64,000 bases of DNA from contig NZ_CP129104.1 in assembly GCF_030406605.1 (NCBI RefSeq), positions 1,513,415 through 1,577,414 of the forward strand. Reading direction: 5' to 3'. Source of the DNA: Curtobacterium sp. 458. GTDB taxonomy: Bacteria > Actinomycetota > Actinomycetes > Actinomycetales > Microbacteriaceae. This document shows positions 8,875 to 18,912 of this stretch, piece by piece. The stretch's first letter is position 1, and the number at the start of each line of letters is the position of its first letter. Under the pieces are notes generated by a model. It was given only the letters and a program-made list of their open reading frames with translations, had not been told where the DNA came from and ran no database searches. The position numbers were made by a program, and so were the translations under genes.

Positions 8875-9858
8875 GTGATCGCACTCGCACAGGCCACGGA
8901 ATCGTACCTGCGGCACGTCGCGATCGAGCGGGGGCTGTCGCAGCACACCGTGTCGGCCTACCGGCGCGACCTCGCCGTGTTCGCGGAATGGTTGGCGGAC
9001 GCCCCGGTGGTCGACTCCGCGGGCGCCGACCGAGCCGGGGGAGCCGCTGCCGTCGAGGACGTGGGTCGTCTGGCGCGGGCGGACGTCGCCGGGTTCGTGG
9101 AGCACCTCGCCACGCGGCCGGAGCCCCTCGCGCCCCGGTCGATCGCGCGGATGCTCAGCTCGGTGCGGTCCTTCACCGCGTTCGCTGCGGGGGAGGGCTG
9201 GCTGCCGCTCGACCCCGGCACCGCCGTCCGACCGCCGAAGGCCCCGATGCGGCTGCCGAAGGCGATCTCCGTGCACGACATGGAGCGGCTGCTCGGCGCG
9301 GTCGTCGGCGACGATCCCGTGCAGCTGCGGGACCGGGCGCTGCTCGAGCTGCTCTACGCCACGGGTGCGCGCATCTCCGAGGCGGTCGGGTTGTCGGTGG
9401 ACGACGTGCAGTCGGACGACGAGGGGCCCGGTGGTCCCGGGGTCTCGGTCGTGCGGGTGACGGGCAAGGGCAACAAGCAGCGGATCGTGCCCCTCGGCAG
9501 CTTCGCCCGGGCGGCGATCGACGCGTACCTCGTCCGGGCCCGGCCGGTCTTCGCCGCACGTGGACCCTCGACACCGGCGCTGTTCCTCGGTGCCCGCGGG
9601 GCGCGGCTGTCCCGGCAGAGCGCGTGGCTCGTGATCCAGGCGGCTGCGGCTGCGGCCGACCTCGAGGCGCACGTGTCGCCGCACACGTTCCGGCACTCGT
9701 TCGCGACGCACCTGCTCGAGGGCGGTGCGGACGTGCGGGTCGTGCAGGAGTTGCTCGGGCACGCGAGCGTCGCGACGACGCAGATCTACACGATGGTGAC
9801 GGCGGACATGCTGCGGGACGTGTACCAGACGGCGCACCCGCGGGCGAGGCGGGGGTAG
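8875..9858 (+). CDS. xerD: Tyrosine recombinase XerD
   Basis: Resolves chromosome dimers at dif with XerC and FtsK. The SAM-like core-binding domain covers residues 1-105 and the catalytic domain the rest. All catalytic residues are seen: Arg166 in ATGARISE, Lys198 in GKGNKQR, His270 and Arg273 in HTFRHSF, His296 in LLGHASV and Tyr305 in TTQIYT. The 327-residue length is slightly above the usual 300 because of an Ala/Asp-rich insert near residues 43-65. The order NUDIX-xerD is conserved in mycobacteria, where scpA and scpB follow soon after; here the synteny ends. Confidence 0.93.
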   Translation: MIALAQATESYLRHVAIERGLSQHTVSAYRRDLAVFAEWLADAPVVDSAGADRAGGAAAVEDVGRLARADVAGFVEHLATRPEPLAPRSIARMLSSVRSFTAFAAGEGWLPLDPGTAVRPPKAPMRLPKAISVHDMERLLGAVVGDDPVQLRDRALLELLYATGARISEAVGLSVDDVQSDDEGPGGPGVSVVRVTGKGNKQRIVPLGSFARAAIDAYLVRARPVFAARGPSTPALFLGARGARLSRQSAWLVIQAAAAAADLEAHVSPHTFRHSFATHLLEGGADVRVVQELLGHASVATTQIYTMVTADMLRDVYQTAHPRARRG

Positions 9859-9886
9859 GGCGCCAAGCGCTGTCGAACCGCGAAAG

Positions 9887-9923
9887 CGACATCGAACCGA
9901 CGGGTCGTGGCGGTTCGATGTCG
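9887..9923. terminator. Bidirectional hairpin between convergent xerD and DUF2510 gene
   Basis: CGACATCGAACCG (9887-9899) and CGGTTCGATGTCG (9911-9923) are exact 13-nt inverted copies with an 11-nt loop. It lies between two convergent stop codons, so it can terminate both transcripts. A third partial copy, TGTCGAACCG, sits at 9871. Confidence 0.75.
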
Positions 9924-9974
9924 GCGTGCGCAGCGCGGCGTGCGGAGTGTGGTCCGAGCCCGCGCCGCCCAGGG

Positions 9975-10421
9975 TCAGAACAAGCGGAACTGCGCCGACG
10001 CGGCGACGGCCGCCGTCGCCACCGCGACGACGAGGGCGCTCGCCGCGATGCTCCGCGAGAGCACCCGCCACCCGCCGGTGGCCCGGGGAGCGATCACGGC
10101 CACCGACCCGATCGCCAACGCGACCGCGCTGACGAGCCCGAGGGGGTTCCAGACCGCCGAGAGCGCCGCGGCAAGGGCGGCGACGACGGTCAGGACGCAC
10201 AGTCGTCGGACGTTCCGGGCGTCGGACGCCCACGGACGGGTCCGGATCGCTGCGGTGCCGACGGAGAACGAGGGCCCGACGGGTGCGACCACCACGGGCA
10301 CGATCGGCTCCGTCCGGCTCGGCAGCGCCCGGGTCGCCTCGGCCCAGGTGCGCCCGTCCCACCACCGCAGTCGCGATGCGTCCTGCGGATCGGGGAACCA
10401 GCCGGCGGCCGGGAGCGTCAC
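9975..10421 (-). CDS. DUF2510 membrane protein
   Basis: The N-terminus carries a DUF2510 motif (AAGWFPDPQDASRLRWWDGRTWAE), a short actinobacterial module of unknown function that usually heads membrane proteins. It is followed by three to four predicted hydrophobic helices (VLTVVAALAAALSAVW, LVSAVALAIGSVAVIA, ALVVAVATAAVAASA). GTG 10421 is preferred over an upstream ATG at 10490 because GAGGAGG lies 5 nt upstream of it and the DUF2510 motif then starts at residue 5. 148 residues. Confidence 0.75.
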   Translation of the reverse strand: MTLPAAGWFPDPQDASRLRWWDGRTWAEATRALPSRTEPIVPVVVAPVGPSFSVGTAAIRTRPWASDARNVRRLCVLTVVAALAAALSAVWNPLGLVSAVALAIGSVAVIAPRATGGWRVLSRSIAASALVVAVATAAVAASAQFRLF

Positions 10422-10566
10422 GGGGTCCTCCTCGAGGAGACGGAGTGCGGATGTGCCCCTCGACGCTACGGCGTGGTGCGCGCGCGACACAGCCCCAGCC
10501 CGGGTGTCGGCGAGATGGGGGACCGCCGCGCTCAGGCGGGCACCGCTGCGCGCACGCCGGGACCGC

Positions 10567-11598
10567 TCAGGCGGGCACGGGTGCCGCGTCCACCTCCGTG
10601 AAGACGTCCTTCACCGCGGCGAGCATCCGGGCGTTGAAGTCCACGCCGAGCTGGTTCGGCACGGTGACGAGCACGGTGTCGGCAGCACGGACGGCCCGGT
10701 CGGCGGCGAGCTCCGCGACGAGGTCCTCGGGCGACCCGATGTACGAGCGGCCGAACCGTGCGAGTCCACCGTCGAGGTGTCCGACCTGGTCCTGTCCCTC
10801 GACCTGCGCCCGGACGCCGAAGTAGTGGCGCGACTCGTCGTCGATGATCGGGATGATGCTCCGCGAGACGGACACCCGCGGGGTCCGCTCCCACCCCATC
10901 TGCTCCCAGGTCGTCCGGAAGCGCTCGATCTGCTCGGCCTGGAGCTCGTCGAACGGCACGCCGGTGTCCTCGGTGAGGAGCGTCGACGACATGAGGTTCA
11001 TGCCCTGCTCGGCGGTCCACTCGGCGGTGGCGCGGGTACCGGCACCCCACCAGATCCGGTCCGGGAGCGTGTCCGAGAGCGGGAACACGGGCAGCGACCC
11101 GGCCGTGCCGGTCATCTGCGGGTTCGCGTTCGCCATGGGCTCCCCGGCGATCGCTCGGCGGAAGACGCTCGTGTGCGAGCGCGCGAGGTCGGCGCCGTTC
11201 GGGTCGCCGGCGTCCGGCACGTAGCCGAACTGCTGGTACCCGGCGAGCGCGGTCTCGGGTGATCCCCGGGAGACGCCGAGCTGCAGTCGGCCGCCGGAGA
11301 TGAGGTCGGTCGCCGCGGCCTCCTCCGCCATGTAGAGCGGGTTCTCGTACCGCATGTCGATCACGCCGGTGCCGATCTCGATGCGGCTGGTCCGGGCGGC
11401 GATCGCGGAGAGCAGCGGGAACGGTGCGGCCTGCTGCGGGGCGAAGTGGTGGACGCGGAAGTACGCGCCGTCCACCCCGGCCTCCTCGGCGGCGACGGCG
11501 AGGTCGACGGCCTGGACGAGGGCCTCGCGCGCGCTACGCACCCTGGACCCCGGCACGTCGCGCCAGTGTCCGAACGACAGGAACCCGATCTTGGTCAT
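10567..11598 (-). CDS. LLM-class flavin-dependent oxidoreductase
   Basis: Luciferase-like monooxygenase fold: the N-terminal strand MTKIGFLSFGHW, YFRVHHFAPQ, the RIEIGTGVIDMRYENP segment and LISGGRLQLGVSRG are characteristic. Such enzymes use FMNH2 or F420 and O2, but the substrate cannot be read from sequence. 343 residues, normal length. The last bases (CGCTCAGGCGGGCAC at 10564-10578) are repeated just downstream at 10529, a small duplication of the gene end. A second family member lies at 23852-24880. ATG 11598 begins at the conserved first strand. Confidence 0.88.
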   Translation of the reverse strand: MTKIGFLSFGHWRDVPGSRVRSAREALVQAVDLAVAAEEAGVDGAYFRVHHFAPQQAAPFPLLSAIAARTSRIEIGTGVIDMRYENPLYMAEEAAATDLISGGRLQLGVSRGSPETALAGYQQFGYVPDAGDPNGADLARSHTSVFRRAIAGEPMANANPQMTGTAGSLPVFPLSDTLPDRIWWGAGTRATAEWTAEQGMNLMSSTLLTEDTGVPFDELQAEQIERFRTTWEQMGWERTPRVSVSRSIIPIIDDESRHYFGVRAQVEGQDQVGHLDGGLARFGRSYIGSPEDLVAELAADRAVRAADTVLVTVPNQLGVDFNARMLAAVKDVFTEVDAAPVPA

Positions 11599-11698
11599 GT
11601 CGATGCAAACGCATCCGTACGGACGTCCATTCCGGACCGCGGCCCGAGCTGGCCAGGACGGCGACGGCCGGCGGCGGCCCGGACTACCGTGGTCCGCC

Positions 11699-12031
11699 AT
11701 GGACGACCCCCGCGCCGCACTCACCACCGAGCGCCTCCGCAACGAACGTCTGCTCGCCGGCGTCGAGCAGAGCATGCGGGATGTGAGCGACGCCCGGCAG
11801 GACGCCAACTCCGACGACGAGCACGACCCGGAGGGAGCGACCCTCGCGTGGGAGCGCGGTTCGCTCGGCGCGGTCCGCGACGACGCCCGCGAGCGCATCC
11901 GGCTGGTGGACGCCGCGCTCGCGCGGCTCGACGCGGGGACCTACGGGCGCTGCGCGGTCGGCGGGGAGCCGATCCCAGAGGCGCGCCTGGCCGCCGTCCC
12001 GTGGGCGGCGACGTGCGTCGCGCACGCGTGA
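11699..12031 (+). CDS. DksA/TraR-like protein with a degraded zinc finger
   Basis: A 110-residue protein with a helical hairpin followed by TYGRCAVGGEPIPEARLAA and CVAHA. In DksA/TraR proteins the finger is CxxC-x17-CxxC. Here it reads Cys85-x-x-Gly88 and Cys106-x-x-His109, so one ligand is missing and one is replaced by His. Family members bind RNA polymerase in the secondary channel; whether this one binds zinc or polymerase is open. TACCGT at 11685-11690 is a -10 candidate 8 nt before ATG. It is divergent from the LLM oxidoreductase. Confidence 0.75.
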   Translation: MDDPRAALTTERLRNERLLAGVEQSMRDVSDARQDANSDDEHDPEGATLAWERGSLGAVRDDARERIRLVDAALARLDAGTYGRCAVGGEPIPEARLAAVPWAATCVAHA

Positions 12032-12154
12032 CGAGCCTCCAGGCCGGGTCCCTGACCCGACGCTGACGATGGCCGGGAGTCCCGTGGTGCGCCGTCCAGG
12101 ACCCTGCCGTCCGTCACGGCGCAGTTTCCCAGCCGCAGCCCCTACCGTGCCGAC

Positions 12155-12598
12155 ATGGACGGCACACCCGACGACCGACCCGGCGCTGTCGAGCCCTCGG
12201 CGGCGCGGCACCACCGCTTCCAGTGGTTCCGTGACCTCCGCGCCTGGGTCCACGCGCGGCCGCACGTGCACCTCGTCTACAAGGTGCTCGTCGGAGTCGT
12301 CGGCGGGCTGGTGGTCGTCATCGGCCTGATCCTCGTGCCGCTGCCCGGGCCGGGCTGGCTCGTGGTCTTCATCGGGCTGACGATCCTCGCGAGCGAGTTC
12401 CACTTCTTCCACCGGATCATCACGTGGCTCCGGGCACAGCTCCACCGCTTCTGGGACTGGGCGAAGACCCGCGGCCCGAAGTGGCTGCGGAAGGTCGCGG
12501 ACCGCGGCAAGGCGGACGTGGACGCCGCACACGCCGACGCGCACCGGAACATGGGGATGCAGGCCCGCGCACCGAAGCACCCGCGCCCCGGTCACTGA
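12155..12598 (+). CDS. TIGR02611 family membrane protein (PGPGW motif)
   Basis: 147 residues with two adjoining hydrophobic segments (VLVGVVGGLVVVIGLILV and WLVVFIGLTILASEF) joined by the PLPGPGW turn that defines the family. The N-terminus is His/Arg rich and the C-terminal 60 residues are basic and soluble. Function is unknown. A TACCGT box at 12143-12148 lies 6 nt before ATG, so the mRNA may be leaderless. Monocistronic between a divergent-type intergenic region and the convergent MFS gene. Confidence 0.85.
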   Translation: MDGTPDDRPGAVEPSAARHHRFQWFRDLRAWVHARPHVHLVYKVLVGVVGGLVVVIGLILVPLPGPGWLVVFIGLTILASEFHFFHRIITWLRAQLHRFWDWAKTRGPKWLRKVADRGKADVDAAHADAHRNMGMQARAPKHPRPGH

Positions 12599-12617
12599 GC
12601 AAGCCCGGCGCCTCCGC

Positions 12618-13892
12618 TCAGTCGGCGGCCGCGGCGCCCCGCTCGGGGCAGGTCCGGACGGAGCCGGTGGCCGTGCGTTCGACGACCGACGCCGCCTGCT
12701 CCTCGACCGCAGCCCGTCGGGTCGACGCGAGCTGCAGGACGAGGGCGGTCCCGGCGGCGAGGACGATGAACGCGCCGTACCCGGCGAGCACCGGCACGAA
12801 GCCGAACGCCGGCTCGACGAGGCCCGCCACGACGGCGGGGACACCGAACGCGAGGTAGCTCACGATGTAGATCGTCGACAGCAGCCCAGCGCGGTGGGTC
12901 GGTGCGGCGGTCGCGAGCAGCATCCGCAGCGGCGCCTGGAACCCGGCGCCGAAGCCGATGCCGGCGATCGCACTGCCGACGACGAGGCCGGGCAGCGAGT
13001 GCGCGAACACGAACGAGACGGTGACCACCGGGCCGACGATGAGCGCGACGAGCCCGAGGAGCAGGCTGCGGCGGGTGTCGAGGCGCTGGATCGCGAGACC
13101 GGTGAGTCCGCCGACCCCCGTGACGACGGCGATGAGCGCCCCGGCGGCGAAGTGGTCCCGGATGCCGAACACCGCGCCGAGCGCCGAGGGGACCAGCGAC
13201 AAGAAGAGCCCGCCGAGCGCCCAGCTCGCGACGAGTGACCCGGCGACGCTGCGGAACAGGGCGCGGGAGTCCCGCGGCACGGACACCGTCGGGCGGAGCG
13301 ACCGGAGGGCTCCCGGGCGACGGGTAACCCGCTCGGGGACGACCACGAGGGCGATCACGAGCACGAGCAGCAGCGAGCCGAACACCGCGTAGACGAGCTG
13401 CTCGGGCGCCGGACCCCACTCGACGAGCGCGCCGCTCGACAGGGCTCCGGTCGCGAGGGCGAAGGGCGGCACGGCGCCGTTGAGCACACCGGCGAGGGAG
13501 GGGAAGCGCTCGAGCGAGTGGTCGATGAGCGCGGCCCCGAGGGCACCGATCAGGAGGCCCACCGCGACGCCCTGGACGATCCGGTCGAGGATCAGCGAAC
13601 CGAGCCCGTCGGCCCGCGTGAAGAGGACGAGGGAGGCGACGAGCAGCAGGCCACCGGTGAACAGCACGGGCTTCCGGCCGACGTGGTCCGAGAGGCGCCC
13701 GGCGACGAGCATCGTGACGAGGAGTCCGGCGACGTAGATCGCGAACACTGCGGTGAGCATGAGCGGTGTGAGGTGCCACTCGGCTGCGTAGACGGGGTAG
13801 ATGGGCGACGGCACCGCGGACGACGCCATCGCGGCGAGGAGCACCGCGGCGAGGATCCAGAACCCGGCGACCGAGCGAGCTGACTGCTGCAT
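12618..13892 (-). CDS. MFS transporter (efflux type)
   Basis: About twelve hydrophobic helices in 424 residues. The MFS motif A is seen as GRLSDHVGRKPVLF after helix 2 and the motif-C-like Gly-rich helix is GVAVGLLIGALGAALID. The cytoplasmic middle loop lies near PERVTRRPG. ATG 13892 has GGAAGG 6 nt upstream. The gene is divergent from an ArsR regulator and faces its operators, so the pump is most likely induced by the ligand of that regulator. Substrate unknown; drug or metabolite export is inference. Confidence 0.9.
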   Translation of the reverse strand: MQQSARSVAGFWILAAVLLAAMASSAVPSPIYPVYAAEWHLTPLMLTAVFAIYVAGLLVTMLVAGRLSDHVGRKPVLFTGGLLLVASLVLFTRADGLGSLILDRIVQGVAVGLLIGALGAALIDHSLERFPSLAGVLNGAVPPFALATGALSSGALVEWGPAPEQLVYAVFGSLLLVLVIALVVVPERVTRRPGALRSLRPTVSVPRDSRALFRSVAGSLVASWALGGLFLSLVPSALGAVFGIRDHFAAGALIAVVTGVGGLTGLAIQRLDTRRSLLLGLVALIVGPVVTVSFVFAHSLPGLVVGSAIAGIGFGAGFQAPLRMLLATAAPTHRAGLLSTIYIVSYLAFGVPAVVAGLVEPAFGFVPVLAGYGAFIVLAAGTALVLQLASTRRAAVEEQAASVVERTATGSVRTCPERGAAAAD

Positions 13893-13913
13893 GAGCACCC
13901 TTCCGAGGAGGTC

Positions 13914-13964
13914 TTGTACGACTGCATTCGTACCGCAGTCGACTGTACGACGCAAGTCGTACAG
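13914..13964. promoter_or_regulatory. Two palindromic operators between MFS pump and ArsR gene
   Basis: Site 2, CTGTACGAC-GCAA-GTCGTACAG (13943-13964), is a perfect 9-bp inverted repeat. Site 1 holds GTACGA-CTGCAT-TCGTAC at 13916-13933, a perfect 6-bp repeat with the same GTACGA/TCGTAC half-sites. They occupy the 100-bp gap between the divergent starts, as expected for an ArsR-type repressor controlling both genes. Confidence 0.8.
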
Positions 13965-13992
13965 GGAGGTGAACGGTGCTACCGTCTCGTGC

Positions 13993-14354
13993 ATGCCCGC
14001 CAACGTCGATGCCCCGGAGCGGCTGCCCCAGCCGACCGTCGCCGAGATGGACCTGCCCGTCGTCCTCGACGCCCTGAGCGACCCGATCCGCCTCGCGATC
14101 CTGCACCGGTACCTGATCGACGCCGCCGGCGGGGTGCGGAGCTGCGGCTGGGTCGGCATCGACCGGCCGAAGTCGACGCTGACGCACCACTTCCGCGTGC
14201 TGCGCGAGGCGGGGCTGCTCGAACAGCACCAGGAGGGCCTCGTCCGCTCGAGTCGCGTGCGGTTCGACGACGTGCAGCAGCGGTTCCCCGGACTGCTCGA
14301 CCTCGTCGCGGCGTGGGAGGTCCCGGCGGCCCTCATGCGCGAGGACGTCGCCCC

Positions 14355-14358
<4 letters not shown>
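13993..14358 (+). CDS. ArsR-family transcriptional regulator
   Basis: Winged-helix regulator of 121 residues. LPVVLDALSDPIRLAILHRYL is the typical first helix and KSTLTHHFRVLREAGLLEQH is the recognition helix and wing. No clustered metal-binding cysteines (only Cys51 in the segment VRSCGW), so it is probably not an arsenic or cadmium sensor. TACCGT at 13980-13985 is a -10 candidate 7 nt before ATG. Its stop overlaps the next gene by 4 nt. It probably represses the divergent MFS gene through the GTACGA operators. Confidence 0.9.
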
Positions 14359-16013
<1,655 letters not shown>

Positions 16014-16035
16014 CCGGCGCCGACTCCGGCCGGGC

Positions 16036-16899
16036 TCAGGCGCGGTGGTCGCGCCAGCTGTGCTCGGGCGCGTAGCCGAGCAACTCGCGGGCCTTCTCGA
16101 TCGAGAGCAGCGAGCTGACGCCGTCGATGTCGCTCCGGCGCTCGATGTCCGGGACGAACCGCTCGACGAGCTCGATCGTCGGGGTGTCCATGACGGTGTC
16201 GGGGCTCGCGATCACGAACGCCTCGAACCCGGTGAGGTCCGCCTCGAGAGCCCGTCGGACGGCCTGGGCCCCGTCGCGCGAGTCGATGTACGACCACAGG
16301 TTGAAGGTCTTCGCCTCCGGGGTCGCGTCCCACGGGAACGACGGGTAGTCGGTCTCGTCCATGACGTTCGAGAACCGGAGGCCGATCATCTTCAGCTCCG
16401 GGTCCCAGCGCGTGAAGTGGCGGGCCATCTCCTCCTCCACGGCCTTGCCGAGGGAGTACGACGACTGCGGACGGACCGGGAACTCCTCGTCCACGGGCAG
16501 GTACGGCGGGTGGTGCTCGCCCATCGGGATGCCGAGCAGGGTCTCGCTCGACGCCCACACGACGCTCTTGATGCCGGCCTGGCGAGCGGCGTGGAAGACG
16601 TTGATCGACGACGTCACGTTGTTCGTGATGAGCGCCACGTCCGGCACCTGGCCCGGAGCGGGGACTGCGGCGAGGTGCACCACGGCGTCCACGTGGTCGT
16701 AGCGGTCGTCGACGCCGAGCAGCACGTTCAGCACCTGGCCGTGGTCGGTGAGGTCGGCGCGGATGAACGGCACCCGCTCGGGCTTGTCCGGCGAGGGCAC
16801 CCGGTCGACGAGCACCACGTCGTACCCGTGCTCGTCCAGGTGCCGGACCACGGCCCGCCCGAGCTTGCCGCTGCCACCGGTGACCACCACGCGTGTCAT
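16036..16899 (-). CDS. NAD-dependent epimerase/dehydratase (extended SDR)
   Basis: 287 residues. The nucleotide-binding motif GGSGKLG is at residues 8-14, the catalytic Tyr148-x-x-x-Lys152 is in SYSLGKA, and an acidic residue ends the second strand (VLVDRV), favouring NAD. C-terminal features (WSYIDSRDGAQAVRRAL) match UDP-sugar epimerases and related actinobacterial sugar dehydrogenases. ATG 16899 has GAGGAG 5 nt upstream. Single gene divergent from the acyl-CoA ligase. Confidence 0.88.
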   Translation of the reverse strand: MTRVVVTGGSGKLGRAVVRHLDEHGYDVVLVDRVPSPDKPERVPFIRADLTDHGQVLNVLLGVDDRYDHVDAVVHLAAVPAPGQVPDVALITNNVTSSINVFHAARQAGIKSVVWASSETLLGIPMGEHHPPYLPVDEEFPVRPQSSYSLGKAVEEEMARHFTRWDPELKMIGLRFSNVMDETDYPSFPWDATPEAKTFNLWSYIDSRDGAQAVRRALEADLTGFEAFVIASPDTVMDTPTIELVERFVPDIERRSDIDGVSSLLSIEKARELLGYAPEHSWRDHRA

Positions 16900-17078
16900 C
16901 GCGTCTCCTCTTCGTCGAGTGTTGCGTACCCGCCCATCCTGCCCGGCGCGGGGTGGACGCAACCAGGCACGGACGGTACCTGTCCGCCGGACGCTGCACG
17001 GGCCTCCCGGCCGGCGCGCCAGCGCACCCGCGACCGCGCGGTCACCGGCAGCGCAGTCCGATCGGGCATGATCGTACG
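16900..17078. promoter_or_regulatory. Divergent promoter region, epimerase and acyl-CoA ligase
   Basis: Contains the inverted repeat GTTGCGT (16921-16927) / ACGCAAC (16957-16963), a possible operator, one copy of the dispersed element (CGGGCCTCCCGGCCG, 16999-17013) and a possible -10 CATGAT (17067-17072) 6 nt before the ligase GTG. No ORF of its own is convincing. Confidence 0.4.
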
Positions 17079-18791
17079 GTGTCCTCTCCCGACGTGACCG
17101 CCGCCTTCCATGCCGCCCGCGACCAGCTGCTCGCGGCCGAGACCGCTGACCAGGCCCGTGCCGACTTCACCTGGCCCGATGTCGGCGAGACGTTCAACTG
17201 GGCGGACGACTGGTTCGACGTCATCGCCCGCGACAACGACCGCACCGCGCTCCACCTCGTCGACGCGGAGCACGACCGACGGTTCAGCTACGCCGAGATG
17301 GCGGCGCGCTCGGACCAGCTCGCGGCGTTCCTGCACGCGCACGGCGTCCGGAAGGGCGACCACGTGCTCCTCATGCTCGGCAACCAGCTCGAGATCTGGG
17401 AGACGATGCTCGCGGTGATGAAGGTCGGCGCGGTGATACTGCCCACCACCACCATGCTCGACACCGCAGACCTCCAGGACCGTGTGGACCGTGGCGCGGT
17501 GGCGCACGTCGTGACGAACGCCGGCGAGACGGCGAAGTTCGACGACGTGCACGGCGACTTCTCGCGCATCGCGGTCGGGGCAGCGACCCCGGGCTGGACG
17601 ACCTACCCGACCGACCTCGGCGAGCCCGCCCCCGCCGACGAACGCCGGCCCGTGGTGCGCACCCTCGCGACCGACCCGTGCCTGGTGTACTTCACCTCGG
17701 GGACGACCTCGAAGCCGAAGATGGTCGTGCACTCGCAGACCTCGTACCCGGTCGGACACCTCAGCACGATGCACTGGATCGGCGTCCGTCCGGGCGACGT
17801 GCACCTCGCGATCAGCTCGCCCGGCTGGGGCAAGCACGCGTGGAGCTGCTTCTTCGCGCCGTGGATCGCCGAGGCCACGATCTTCGTGCACGACACCCCG
17901 CGCTTCGACCCGGTCGCGCTGCTCGACGCGCTCGACCGACACGAGGTCACGTCGTTCTGCGCGCCGCCGACGGCCTGGCGGATGATGCTGCAGGGCGACC
18001 TCGGGGCTCGGCCGCGGGCACTCCGCGAGGTCGTCTCCGCGGGCGAGCCGCTCAACCCCGAGGTCATCGCGCGCGTCGCCGACGCCTGGGGCCTGACGAT
18101 CCGCGACGGCTACGGCCAGACCGAGACCACGGCGATCATCGGCAACCCGCCCGGCGCTCCCGTGACCCCTGGCGCGATGGGCACGCCCCTGCCGGGCGTC
18201 GACGTCGTGCTGCTCGACCCGGTCACCGGCGAACGGACCGACGAGGGTGAGGTCTGCCTCGACCTGACCCGACGCCCGCTGAACCTCATGTCCGGCTACC
18301 TCGGCGACCCCGACCGCACGGACGTCGCCATGCGGGACGGCTTCTTCCACACCGGTGACATCGCCTCGCGCGACGCCGACGGGCAGCTCACGTTCATCGG
18401 TCGGACCGACGACGTGTTCAAGTCCTCGGACTACAAGGTGTCGCCGTTCGAGGTCGAGAGCGCCCTGCTGCAGCACCCCGCGGTCGCGGAGAGCGCCGTC
18501 GTGCCCGCTCCGGACGCCGCGCGGCTCAACATCGTCAAGGCCTACGTGACGCTCGCCGCGGGGTGGGCCGCCGACGCGGACACCGCCCTGCAGGTCCTGC
18601 AGCACGCCCGCGCCGCACTGCCCGCGTACGCCCGGGTCCGTCGGGTCGAGTTCGCCGAGCTGCCGAAGACGATCTCGGGCAAGATCCGCCGGGTCGAGCT
18701 GCGGGAGCGCGAGGAGCGGGCGGCCGCGGCCGGCGTCCCGGTCGAGGGGGAGTGGCGCGAGGACGGGTTCCCGGAGCTGCGGCGCAGCTGA
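17079..18791 (+). CDS. AMP-dependent acyl-CoA synthetase
   Basis: ANL superfamily ligase of 570 residues. The P-loop YFTSGTTSKPKMVVHS is near residue 207, the adenylate motif GYGQTETT, the HTGDIA hinge and the C-terminal catalytic Lys in TISGKIRRVE are all intact. An N-terminal segment with FTWPDVGETFNWADDWFD resembles the medium-chain acyl-CoA synthetase group. It activates a carboxylic acid via acyl-AMP to acyl-CoA; the acid is not determinable. GTG 17079 is the first in-frame start with a normal-length N-terminus. Convergent with the TetR gene. Confidence 0.9.
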   Translation: MSSPDVTAAFHAARDQLLAAETADQARADFTWPDVGETFNWADDWFDVIARDNDRTALHLVDAEHDRRFSYAEMAARSDQLAAFLHAHGVRKGDHVLLMLGNQLEIWETMLAVMKVGAVILPTTTMLDTADLQDRVDRGAVAHVVTNAGETAKFDDVHGDFSRIAVGAATPGWTTYPTDLGEPAPADERRPVVRTLATDPCLVYFTSGTTSKPKMVVHSQTSYPVGHLSTMHWIGVRPGDVHLAISSPGWGKHAWSCFFAPWIAEATIFVHDTPRFDPVALLDALDRHEVTSFCAPPTAWRMMLQGDLGARPRALREVVSAGEPLNPEVIARVADAWGLTIRDGYGQTETTAIIGNPPGAPVTPGAMGTPLPGVDVVLLDPVTGERTDEGEVCLDLTRRPLNLMSGYLGDPDRTDVAMRDGFFHTGDIASRDADGQLTFIGRTDDVFKSSDYKVSPFEVESALLQHPAVAESAVVPAPDAARLNIVKAYVTLAAGWAADADTALQVLQHARAALPAYARVRRVEFAELPKTISGKIRRVELREREERAAAAGVPVEGEWREDGFPELRRS

Positions 18792-18912
18792 ACCGCGCCG
18801 GCGCGGCGCCCGGTGCGCGGCGTGCGCGGGCGCGGGCGCGGCGGCGCGGGCGCGGGTGCGGCGGGCGCTGCGTGCGCTGCGTGCGCTGCTCGGGCGCGGG
18901 GCCCGGTACGCG
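18792..18912. other. Almost A/T-free convergent intergenic tract
   Basis: Between the stops of the ligase and TetR genes lies a run made almost only of G and C, built on overlapping GGGCGCGG and GCGTGCGCT words (for example TGCGTGCGC repeated near 18868-18890). It could stop both transcripts or reflect repeat slippage. No gene is visible. Confidence 0.6.

Noticed and set aside
8875..9858. XerD-like recombinase as evidence of a mobile element
   Set aside because: Gene order (pyrG, NUDIX, xerD) matches the conserved actinobacterial chromosome and no attachment-site repeats or phage genes were seen.
6031..10365. 1444-residue minus-strand ORF across pyrG, NUDIX and xerD
   Set aside because: Antisense to three well-supported genes and made of low-complexity Arg/Val/Asp sequence.
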